Source: Symbiodinium natans (taxonomy: Eukaryota; Sar; Dinophyceae; Suessiales; Symbiodiniaceae). Taken from it: a stretch of 64,000 nucleotides of DNA. The translations under genes and the position numbers were made by a program. The stretch covers positions 156,175-220,174 of the forward strand of contig CAJNDS010002284.1 of assembly GCA_905221605.1 (NCBI GenBank), given 5' to 3'. Under the pieces are notes generated by a model, which saw only the letters and a program-made list of their open reading frames with translations, had not been told where the DNA came from and made no database searches. Every line of letters begins with the position of its first letter. Positions within the stretch are counted from its first letter, which is position 1. Shown piece by piece: positions 39,171-46,816 of the stretch.

Positions 39171-39209
39171 GATCATAATATTATTATTGATGTTAATAAT
39201 ATCATGATC
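39171..39209. terminator. 16-bp hairpin closing the viral segment
   Basis: GATCATAATATTATTA (39171-39186) pairs with TAATAATATCATGATC (39194-39209), with one mismatch and a 7-nt loop. It begins 2 nt after the last viral stop codon. Confidence 0.7.
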
Positions 39210-39210
39210 G

Positions 39211-39592
39211 TGAAACGCTTCTTTTTAGTAACTTGATTTTATTATTTTGTTTTCTATTTGTTTTGTTGGTTTCTTGTTTTTTGTTTGTTTTTGCTCAGTG
39301 GTTTGTGTGTCTCTATATGTATCAACATTCTTTAATATTTAAGACCAATAAAAGCCCCAAAAATCCCTACACCATATGTGTCAAACTTGTTTGTGCGTCC
39401 ATTTGTGCTTCGCTGCGATTGTGTGTGTATATGGCTTTCCTAGGGGGGCAGGGTTCGAGCATACAAAACTGCAACTAGCGACGCTGTTTTACCATCCGCG
39501 AGCATGCCGATTGCTTTGGCAGCAGGTGAAACTCTAACACACGCGGACACACATGGACCAATTGAGAATCACAGCGCCCAGTCTGAACATGT
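39211..39592. other. Transition from viral to host composition
   Basis: T-rich sequence to about 39330 changes gradually to GC-rich host-like sequence by about 39420. No gene is seen and no terminal repeat of the provirus is apparent. Confidence 0.5.
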
Positions 39593-40687
39593 CTACGTGT
39601 CGCCTGCGAAGGCAGCCTCCTCTGGAAGAACTCGCTTCGGCTCCACTTCACGACACAAGCCCTGCATGAGGGTGTGCATGCGATCTTGGCATATGCCAAA
39701 GAAATTGTCACGAACATTGGCATCTTTCGGATCAGGGAGTTCACTATGAGTCTCGTGAGCAAACTCTAATTGCATGTAAAGGCTTGCCATGAAAGGCTTT
39801 CGAAGGACGATGCTTCGCTGATGCAACTCACCAAACGTAATGGGCTGCGTCCGCAAGGCTTTCTTCTTGCTCTTGCTCTTTTTGTTGTTGCCCGTCCCCT
39901 TCGGCTCCTCTGTGACGGGTCTTTCAAAAGGAACCGGCCCGATCAATTTCTGCTTCTTGTCCGACCACATGACAGGTTCATCATGCAGAAATGCGGCAAC
40001 GTGGATTTGTAGCGTGACTGTCGTCTCGGGTTCTGATACATCAGAAAGAGTGCCGGCGTCACTGCACAACTGCTCGCCTGCTGCCTCCACTGGAATCAGC
40101 ACCATGTGACCATCCTGGAACTGTGACTCCAATGCTTTTACCAGAAGCAGTCCATTCCGAGGATGTCGGGTCACGATGCCCAAGTCTTTTCCTTCCTTCT
40201 CCATGCTCTTCTTGTAGATGTGCTCACCCACGGGCAGGAAATAATCGGAACCAAAGTAATAATCCTTACCCCAGTCTTGAAGACACTCTGGAAAAATTTG
40301 ACCCAAAACCATGCATGAAGTTGTCCCATAATATGTTTGGCACTTGCTTTCAAACTCGGGGTCGAAGGTGGAGTGGGTGGCAGCACGGAAGCCATATAGT
40401 TGCTTTGCTATCATGGGCAAAGTTCTTCCTTGGACCTCCTGGACCCGCTTGACCTCGCCAACTTCCTGCTTGACCTCGCCCACTTCCTGCAAAACTTCCT
40501 GCTTGACCTCGCCCACTTCCTGCAAAACTTCCTGCTTGACCTCGCCCAAGTCCAGTCGCAGGCTCTCGATCTTCTGTATCATACTGTCCTGACTTTGCAG
40601 GTCACTTGCACGCAGGAAGCAAGACTGCAACAATTTTTCACGAATGCACCCCAAATCCCTAAGCACCCGAACCACCAAACTAACCAA
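39593..40687 (-). CDS. Host-like protein with heptad-repeat coiled coil
   Basis: A 364-codon frame with host-type GC-rich codons. The part from about residue 35 to 80 repeats 'GEVKQEVLQEV', an 11-residue unit encoded by a 33-bp DNA repeat and predicted as a coiled coil. After it comes 'VQGRTLPMIAKQLYGFRAAT' and a globular stretch, 'CQTYYGTTSCMVLGQIFPEC' onward. A Lys/Ser-rich linker (NNKKSKSKKKALR) splits the C-terminal half. No family is recognised. The frame at 40716-41021 is probably its upstream exon. Although it lies between the provirus and the right foldback element, its composition argues that it is host DNA. Confidence 0.6.
   Translation of the reverse strand: MVSLVVRVLRDLGCIREKLLQSCFLRASDLQSQDSMIQKIESLRLDLGEVKQEVLQEVGEVKQEVLQEVGEVKQEVGEVKRVQEVQGRTLPMIAKQLYGFRAATHSTFDPEFESKCQTYYGTTSCMVLGQIFPECLQDWGKDYYFGSDYFLPVGEHIYKKSMEKEGKDLGIVTRHPRNGLLLVKALESQFQDGHMVLIPVEAAGEQLCSDAGTLSDVSEPETTVTLQIHVAAFLHDEPVMWSDKKQKLIGPVPFERPVTEEPKGTGNNKKSKSKKKALRTQPITFGELHQRSIVLRKPFMASLYMQLEFAHETHSELPDPKDANVRDNFFGICQDRMHTLMQGLCREVEPKRVLPEEAAFAGDT
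40455..40552 (-). repeat. 33-bp in-frame coding repeat
   Basis: Units of 'cttgacctcgcccacttcct' plus 'gcaaaacttcctg' repeat about two and a half times, with a shorter partial unit before. They encode GEVKQEVLQEV repeats of the coiled coil. Confidence 0.85.
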
Positions 40688-40715
40688 GCAAAGAACCTAG
40701 CAAGGACCAAACCTC

Positions 40716-41021
40716 CTAGCGTGGACTACTTGGGGAATAAGTAGTGGGGATAAGCGGGCAAAAGGAAACCCAGAAATACTTGAGGCTTATGTTTGGCAAG
40801 TTCTGTGCCTCTGATGACTGGGACTTCGATTGCAGCAGCAACTCCTTCACCTTCTGCGCATTCTGCATTTTCTTCTGGAGATGCTGAACATATGGTTCGT
40901 TGACACTCTCCATTTGGAAGGCGTTGTCCAGCGCCTGCGCGGCTTCGTCATAATCTTTCTCTGCCTTGTTCCACCTTGATGTCCAACTTGGAGAACCATC
41001 ATCACCAGTTGGGTTTGCCAT
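40716..41021 (-). CDS. Probable 5' exon of the coiled-coil host gene
   Basis: The frame starts 'MANPTGDDGSPSWTSRWNKA' and continues 'EKDYDEAAQALDNAF' and 'YVQHLQKKMQNAQKVKELLL', a helical, charged segment consistent with the coiled-coil protein encoded just downstream. The last ~20 codons (after about 40790) look non-coding and are likely intron. Linking the two frames needs a spliced transcript. Confidence 0.45.
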   Translation of the reverse strand: MANPTGDDGSPSWTSRWNKAEKDYDEAAQALDNAFQMESVNEPYVQHLQKKMQNAQKVKELLLQSKSQSSEAQNLPNISLKYFWVSFCPLIPTTYSPSSPR

Positions 41022-41230
41022 GACGGCGCGGATGCGAAACGCTTCAATTACACACCTACCTGCCTCAAAGTATTAGACCAATGTGTGTTGCCGGTGCTTC
41101 TATGAAGTGCATGCCTGCGTCTGCAGAAACATGTGGTCATCTGCTCTTGGTCAGACTTCGGTGCATCATGTCGGGAACAATGCCTATTGTCCTCCAAGGC
41201 TTCAACCCCAAGCCTAGTAAAATCTATGAG

Positions 41231-41532
41231 AGAACCTTTGCCCATTTCGGGATGATAATACCACCTTAGGGAATATGGATGGGGTAATTGGTTATTCCTA
41301 TACTGGTCTTGATAATAGGGAAGTAGTAGTGATATTTGGGTGATTGTAGTAGGGAGTATAGGAATAATCCTCTTATATGGATGAGGTAATCGGTTATTCC
41401 TATACTGGTATTGGCATTATTGGTAATGGGGTAGTAGTAGTGATATAGTTGGTGAGGTGTAGGGGGGAGTATAGGAATAATCGTCTAATGGGTTGACTGG
41501 TGGTATTATTACCCAAAATGGGCAAGGGTTCT
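41231..41532. repeat. Foldback (MITE-like) element with nested hairpins, right flank
   Basis: The terminal inverted repeats are about 34 bp: AGAACCTTTGCCCATTTCGG then GATGATAATACCACC at the left, and the reverse complement AGAACCCTTGCCCATTTTGG then GTAATAATACCACC at the right. Inside are two ~110-bp direct copies, each bounded by the perfect 13-bp inverted pair TTATTCCTATACT / AGTATAGGAATAA (41292-41304 with 41355-41367; 41394-41406 with 41468-41480). No gene. The block 41440-41473 matches, inverted, 21857-21890 in the left-flank element. Confidence 0.85.
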
Positions 41533-43621
41533 GCTAACTAAAGAATGCCCCCAAGCCCCTTAGAATAGGAAACATTCGTTCCCCAAGCCCGTTTCCTCTT
41601 TTTTTCAAGGAAATAGCATCAAGGGCCCTTTGACACCCCCATCGCTACGTGGGCTGGGGGGGGGGGGGGGGGGCTGGCGAAGGTGAGGCGATGGATCGAC
41701 AACTGGGGGTGATCCGCGAAGCCGTGGCTTCGGTGGAAGGTGCTCCTTTGTGCTGCTGTCCTTGCTGAGTTTTCGGGTTCCTTTTTGCATTTTGCCAAGC
41801 AACCTCGGTTCGCAGGAGGCACGTCCTCCAACAGCACTCTTCACGCAAGCTTCTTGTGAATCAACCATCCCAAAACTGGATTGAAGGCGGTCAAACAGGA
41901 AGTTGTAGTACGTGATCCTACGATTGGCACCCTGGTTGAGGGTCCCCACGGTTGGTCCTCAGCAGACCGGCAACGTCGTGCGAAGCACGAAGATGTTGCC
42001 CTCACTCCAACGAATCGGTGACCGGCCTTTCTTGTGGGAGCTCTGCCGGAACAAAGGCCAGCAACTTCGCCAGCTGGTGAGAGAGGTTCTGGTAAGGACC
42101 AAGGGAAGCCCGGAAACGAAGGGCTCAGAGCTCTCCGGGATATATCAGCGTGATGGCGAGGCAGAAACAAAAAACCCCCCAACCCCCCCTAACGGACAAG
42201 GGTTGCACCCTTCAAGAGCGGGAGCCCGCCTGCAACGGAAACCAGGCTGAGCAAGAAGCTGAATGTCTGGACCAACCTCGGGACATGTTGGTTTAAAGTT
42301 CAGGGCTTAGGGTTTTGGAGGGCTCAGGGTCGAGCTTTGCCACTGGCGACAAGAAGTAGCTGAGCAGCTCCACATACTTGGAGACAAGCCCATATTAACA
42401 CCAGAAGCCCTTCCAAGAACCTAAACCCAACGCCCAACACTTTTCAACCATAACTACCCCAAATGACAAAACCGGTTCAGCAGGGTTTTCTCAGCAGCAT
42501 CCAGCCTAGAAGGCCAAAACTGTGACCATTGCACCAAAAAATTAAGGAGCGCAAAACCCGGAAAGGAGTTCATTTTGCAAGGTTGTGCCGTTTTTGGGGC
42601 TAGGGATGCTTCGGCCTTCGGTTTAGGGCTTGCCGTTCTCAGAAGGTTAAGCTAGGGCTCCTGTTGGGATGTAGGCAACCCTGGCTGTCAACCCAGGGCC
42701 CACCCGCTGCGGTTGAATGATGCGGGGACACCCTAACAAGCTGGGCTGAGGAGCATCTGAAAGGCCGTGGTGACTGATAGGAAGATCGACCAAGCGGTAA
42801 GCCAGGCAGCAGCAATAGCTTCGGAGCTTCTTTCTTCCTTAGCCGGTGGAGGATGAGCAGCTTCTGGACATGCCGACGTTTCTTGTTTCCTGCTTGGGTC
42901 GCGCTTTCAGCAACAACTACTGAGCTACTGCATTTGGGGACCCCTCCTGGCTTTGCGGGTATCTCCCAAAACAGGGTGCTCTTCAATGAGCTCCTGAAAT
43001 TAGTGCGTTCTCCCCCCCGGAAATGGGAGAAAAAGATCCGTGAACTCTTCAGCAGGATCAAATTTGACGAGGGCCCCCGGAATTGTGAAAACTCGGGGAG
43101 GGGGGAGGGAAGGGTTGTCTCTTTTACATTTATATACACTCATCACTGTTAAAACCGTATGGATGCACTTGAAATTTTACAAACTGCCCTTTTGAAAACG
43201 CCTGGATCCCCTTTAAGCATCTAAACTTCTAAACTTATCCCTTGTAAAAAATCATATAAAGCCAGACCAACCCCCGGACAATTTTGTTTGGGGGGGGGGG
43301 AGAGGTGACACTAATCAACATCCAACATTATCCCACAAGAATCTAATCTTCTAAACACGCCAGGTACCCGCATGTGTTCCCAGCAGCCAAGCAGCCATGA
43401 GAAAGTCAAGGAGGTCTTGCCGCATAATTCCTCTTTGGATGCTGGCATTGATCGCCTGCCGTCAACATTTCGGCAGAGGGAACAAGGCTGTAAGCCGCCG
43501 AGGGCCGCAGGTGTCTGGGTAGCACAAAGCAGGCACCCCACCTCTAATCCCCTCCCCACAGCCCACGGGCACGTTTGCGCCCCCGACCCCCCCCCCCACC
43601 CCCACGATGTGGGTTGCCTCG
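41533..43621. other. Host DNA, no supported gene
   Basis: Homopolymer G at 41657-41672 and a telomere-like word near 42300. Overlapping frames on both strands carry no recognisable domain. Confidence 0.35.
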
Positions 43622-45352
43622 TTACAGAAGCTCAGGCCGAGGCAGGTCGCGTAGCGTGAAAATTATCAGCATTTCACATGATACTGGGACATGGGCTGGG
43701 CCGTGACTTTCGGAGTTTCTCACCTCATGAACCACTACATGATCGTCAGTCGTAACGGGCCCGTCTGCATAGCAAGTGTCTGCGTTTCTGGGGGGTGGTG
43801 GTGGAGGGGGAGATTGCACATGGCTGCCAATGACTGGCTCGGAGTGTAAGGCCTGTCGGAGATGCCATGGCCTGAGAATGTACATCTGCTTCAGCAGACT
43901 TCGTGTCACCACAAAGGCCATGATGCCAGCAAACTCGAATCGCCGTTCAGAGAGGAATCCAATGATCGTGTTGATGTCAAGGGTGATGTCCAGCAACATG
44001 AGTCCAACTCTGGGATAAATGCCAGCATCCTGGCAGGGAAAGCCGCAAGCCACCACCGGCTTGATCTTCTTGCTCACTTGGGAAAACTCCTCCGCTTCCT
44101 TCTGAAGGATGTCACGAACTGCAAGCCGAATCTCATGGAACTGATCGACGCTTTCACCCAAGTCTCCACAGCACCGACTTGCAGAAGAACGCCTCCCAAA
44201 GCTGCGCAGAATTGCCAAAAGCAAGCACGACGCGTACACAAGCGAAAAATACTCAGTGGCATTTCGTACTGTCTGGAAAATCTCATCGGCCGTCGCAGAT
44301 GGTGCCCAGGTAAAGGTGTCCTGCAAGTCGCTTTCGGGCCATATCCCCCACGGCTTTTGTACAAGCCATGTGTGAAAATCCGGGTCCACTAACCAGGATA
44401 GCCAATAGGAGGCATCCACTGGCTGCATCTCCTGATAACCATCAACATCGAACCAGAGACTAAGCTGAGAATCACGCACAAGAACGAAGAGAATCTGTAG
44501 GAGAACCACCCGGAGGAGGCCGAACACGCAGCTGGCCAGATTGCCTGTGGTGAGGATCAGGAGCGGGTTGCTGAGAACGGCCTTCGGGCCAAAGGCGGCG
44601 ATGCCGGGGACGATGTAAAGAATGGCCACGAGTGGCAACCATGACGCCCAGTACATAACAATCGGACGGAAGCCCACCAAGATCATGAAGGCGGAGATGT
44701 CACAGAGACGCCAGATTCTGCGAAGCACCACATTCGGGCGCCCGAAAGCCCTGCACACCAGCGTGTGGGCACCTAGCTCGAAGGGAGTGCGCTCAGTGCG
44801 CTCAGTGCGCTCTCTGCGCTCTGCCTGGGGCCTTCTGAGCCTGGAATATTTGGCAAAGTGCTCCAGGCCAAGGGCTGCAAAGGAGGCAACGAGCGCAGCA
44901 CCCAGAGCTGCCCAAGTGCGCCAGTCCCCCGCGATCTTCTCCCACATCCTCGAGGCCGCACGCTCCTTCAAGAAGTCCTTAGCCTCCTCATCATTCAGGT
45001 GGCTCAGGAGCGGTGTCCCAAACGGCTGAAGCCGAAGGTCACCACCGCACTGTAGCCACAGCTCCAGGTCACTTTTCGAAAGTTTGTCCAAGTGCATGCA
45101 TTGCAGGTTGATGGCTACATCCCTCCATGCATCCTTCGCATTCAACACCATGGTCTCATTGCAGCCAAGCCAAAGAACAGAGCCGCATGCTGCAAAGTTC
45201 ATGGGCGTCCGGCCACGCGCGTCTTTGAAATGCAACCCTTCCGGCCATTCTCCGAGCAAAAGCTGGAGAATGTGGAGATGGCCAAACTCCGCTGCAACAT
45301 GCAGAGCAGTCTTGCCGAACCTGGTTGCAGGAACTTTCGGACGGCGCAGCAA
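43622..45352 (-). CDS. Ankyrin repeat / multi-membrane host protein, main exon block
   Basis: A 576-codon frame. Near its start 'FGKTALHVAAEFGHLHILQL' followed by 'LLGEWPEGLHFKDARGRTPM' gives one full ankyrin repeat and part of the next. Later come several hydrophobic helices: 'WAALGAALVASFAALGLEHF', 'AFMILVGFRPIVMYWASWLP' with 'LVAILYIVPGIAAFG', 'NLASCVFGLLRVVLLQILFV', 'YFSLVYASCLLLAIL' and 'AGIMAFVVTRSLL'. The C-terminus is Pro-rich and then hydrophilic. The arrangement (ankyrin, then about six helices) recalls channel-like proteins, but no pore motif is visible. A possible acceptor precedes 'FGKTAL' near 45320, and one or more introns inside the frame cannot be excluded. A short Arg-Glu-Arg-Thr repeat lies near 44800. 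Confidence 0.65.
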   Translation of the reverse strand: MLRRPKVPATRFGKTALHVAAEFGHLHILQLLLGEWPEGLHFKDARGRTPMNFAACGSVLWLGCNETMVLNAKDAWRDVAINLQCMHLDKLSKSDLELWLQCGGDLRLQPFGTPLLSHLNDEEAKDFLKERAASRMWEKIAGDWRTWAALGAALVASFAALGLEHFAKYSRLRRPQAERRERTERTERTPFELGAHTLVCRAFGRPNVVLRRIWRLCDISAFMILVGFRPIVMYWASWLPLVAILYIVPGIAAFGPKAVLSNPLLILTTGNLASCVFGLLRVVLLQILFVLVRDSQLSLWFDVDGYQEMQPVDASYWLSWLVDPDFHTWLVQKPWGIWPESDLQDTFTWAPSATADEIFQTVRNATEYFSLVYASCLLLAILRSFGRRSSASRCCGDLGESVDQFHEIRLAVRDILQKEAEEFSQVSKKIKPVVACGFPCQDAGIYPRVGLMLLDITLDINTIIGFLSERRFEFAGIMAFVVTRSLLKQMYILRPWHLRQALHSEPVIGSHVQSPPPPPPPRNADTCYADGPVTTDDHVVVHEVRNSESHGPAHVPVSCEMLIIFTLRDLPRPELL

Positions 45353-45439
45353 ACCAGGCTAAGAATCTCATCTCACAATCAACAACAAACAGCAGTTGCA
45401 TCCTTTCCGTACATTTGACAACAGTTTTACAACCAGTGC

Positions 45440-45570
45440 CCAAGTACCGATCGACATCTTGAGCTCCTTCTGGCCACATCTCCATGAGCAGCTTCGCGTT
45501 CTCAAAATTGCCAAGGTTACTCGTCACAATCCTGAGTTCCTCATGCAAAACGGCTTGATCTTCAAAGCGC
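45440..45570 (-). CDS. Ankyrin exon of the same gene
   Basis: Reads 'LRIVTSNLGNFENAKLLMEM' then 'WPEGAQDVDRY'. The phrase 'LLMEMWPEG' parallels 'LLLGEWPEG' in the downstream exon and 'LLEEWPEG' in the upstream one. Exact splice sites are not fixed. Confidence 0.5.
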
Positions 45571-45889
45571 TCCTTGACGGAAGTAACAAAGGGGGCCAGG
45601 TGGGGAGTATGTTGGTGTTTTTGGGCCTGAACATCTGAGCAAAGAGCCCCTGACGGCAAGTTGATGTGAAAGTCGTGCTACAGAATGCCCCGTCCCCATA
45701 CTGCCGCTGAGCCGCAAGGGTGTTGCACCATAGGTGGGCTCCGTGACAGAGGCCCCTGCGCAGGGCAGCCCACAACCCTTGAAAGCCCCCAGCAAGCCCC
45801 AGGCTTCCCAGGTTGTCTTGAAACCTCAATCCTTAGCCCTACACCCAAAACCCCAAACCCGAGAAACCCCACAAAAACCCTGCACCCCC

Positions 45890-45998
45890 CTCTCCCCGAT
45901 CCGCCAGCTCCTTCCGGCCATTCTTCGAGCAAGATCCGGAGGACTTCCGTGTTGTTTGGGACGAAGGCAGCATCGATCAGAAAAGAGGTCCCATATTC
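45890..45998 (-). CDS. Ankyrin exon of the same gene
   Basis: After an acceptor CTAG the frame reads 'EYGTSFLIDAAFVPNNTEVL' then 'RILLEEWPEG', a typical ankyrin helix pair. It runs in the same direction as, and is highly similar to, the exons at 45440 and 45300. Confidence 0.55.
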
Positions 45999-46214
45999 CT
46001 AGAAAAGCTTTGGGGAGCTTTAGGCAAGGTCTTCTTGCGATTGGTTTGTTCTCTACGTACCTTTCGGGCATTCACAAGGGTAAAGAACGGGTCGTTTAGA
46101 AACCCCGCAAGGGAAACGGGCAACTGAGCCACCACCCCTACTCCCCCTCTTCCTGCTGCTACGACGACGACCGTTAGTTCTTATGCAACATGTGCGACTT
46201 GGGCAGAGCAGATT

Positions 46215-46330
46215 TTTTGTAGAGGCCGAGCTGCCGGGTTTCGCCAGGTGCGGATGTCTGCTTGCCCAGAGTCAATCAGCTCTTTGACTGCCGTAGCGTT
46301 GCGGGAGAAAATGGCCTCGTTGTTGGGGGT
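46215..46330 (-). CDS. Ankyrin-like exon of the same gene
   Basis: Reads 'NNEAIFSRNATAVKELIDSG' then 'QADIRTWRNPAARPLQ', matching the first half of an ankyrin repeat. Splice boundaries are inferred. Confidence 0.45.
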
Positions 46331-46639
46331 TGTTAGGGTTTGGGATGGTTTTGGGGTTGAGAGGAGTGCGGCAAGTGCCAGGATGCTTGGTGGGACTGTA
46401 AGGTACCCATTTTCAAAGGCTCTGAACGAGCTGGGCCAAAACGGTGCACTGACATCCGAGCCCCGCAAACGCAAACCAGCGCAAGAAGCACAATAGCCCT
46501 TGTCTTCCTAAACTACAACAAAGCTAAAGCCTAGCTAGCAATCAGTGGACCCGTTTCATGCGCCACGATGTGAGCCACGCGCCAGGCTACCACGTCCTCT
46601 TCGATCAACCACTACGAGTACCCGGGCAAACGTCTGCCC

Positions 46640-46816
46640 AAAACCCTAGAGCACACGAGGAGCTAACAACTGTAGACCAAGGGCTGGAGCCCCTCTATTT
46701 TTGCCCCAACACGTATTCTGCGCAGGGGCCAGCTGCATCTCTGCATTGGAAGCCGCCACAAGGGCGAAGCCAGCAAAGGCAACAGCCAACAGCCATGGTC
46801 GCGCCAAGTTGCACAT
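46640..46816 (-). CDS. Possible first exon with signal peptide
   Basis: From an ATG at 46816 the frame gives 'MCNLARPWLLAVAFAGFALV' then 'AASNAEMQLAP', a good N-terminal signal sequence with a plausible cleavage site after SNA. It is on the same strand, upstream of the ankyrin exons, and may be their first exon or a separate secreted protein. Confidence 0.35.

Larger units (their letters stand above)
22024..39210. mobile_element. Integrated Polinton-like / polinton-like virus (PLV) provirus
   Basis: A sharp change to AT-rich, gene-dense, intron-free DNA marks this segment. It encodes the hallmark set of the Polinton/virophage/PLV lineage: A32-like packaging ATPase, double jelly-roll-type major capsid protein, penton/minor capsid protein, a PolB-like replication protein and an rve integrase. 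Accessory genes are an S74-tipped fibre, a lipase-like hydrolase and two GIY-YIG nucleases. About 17 genes sit on both strands with mostly 10-100 bp gaps. All core frames are intact. No adenovirus-type protease, SF3 helicase or TV-Pol was recognised. Clear terminal inverted repeats were not found directly at these ends; the nearest inverted homology is between the foldback elements at 21826-22024 and 41231-41532. The ends given mark the composition change and the last hairpin, and may be wrong by a few hundred bases or, on the right, by 2 kb. Confidence 0.9.

Noticed and set aside
22024-39210. Nucleocytoplasmic giant-virus fragment
   Set aside because: The small double jelly-roll-type capsid gene, rve integrase, compact 17-kb size and lack of giant-virus transcription or translation genes fit the Polinton/PLV lineage better. 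The A32-like ATPase is shared by both groups.
22025-39480. Classic Polinton terminal inverted repeats directly at the composition boundaries
   Set aside because: Sequence just inside 22025 and just outside 39210 shows no convincing inverted match by eye. Only the flanking foldback elements show inverted homology.
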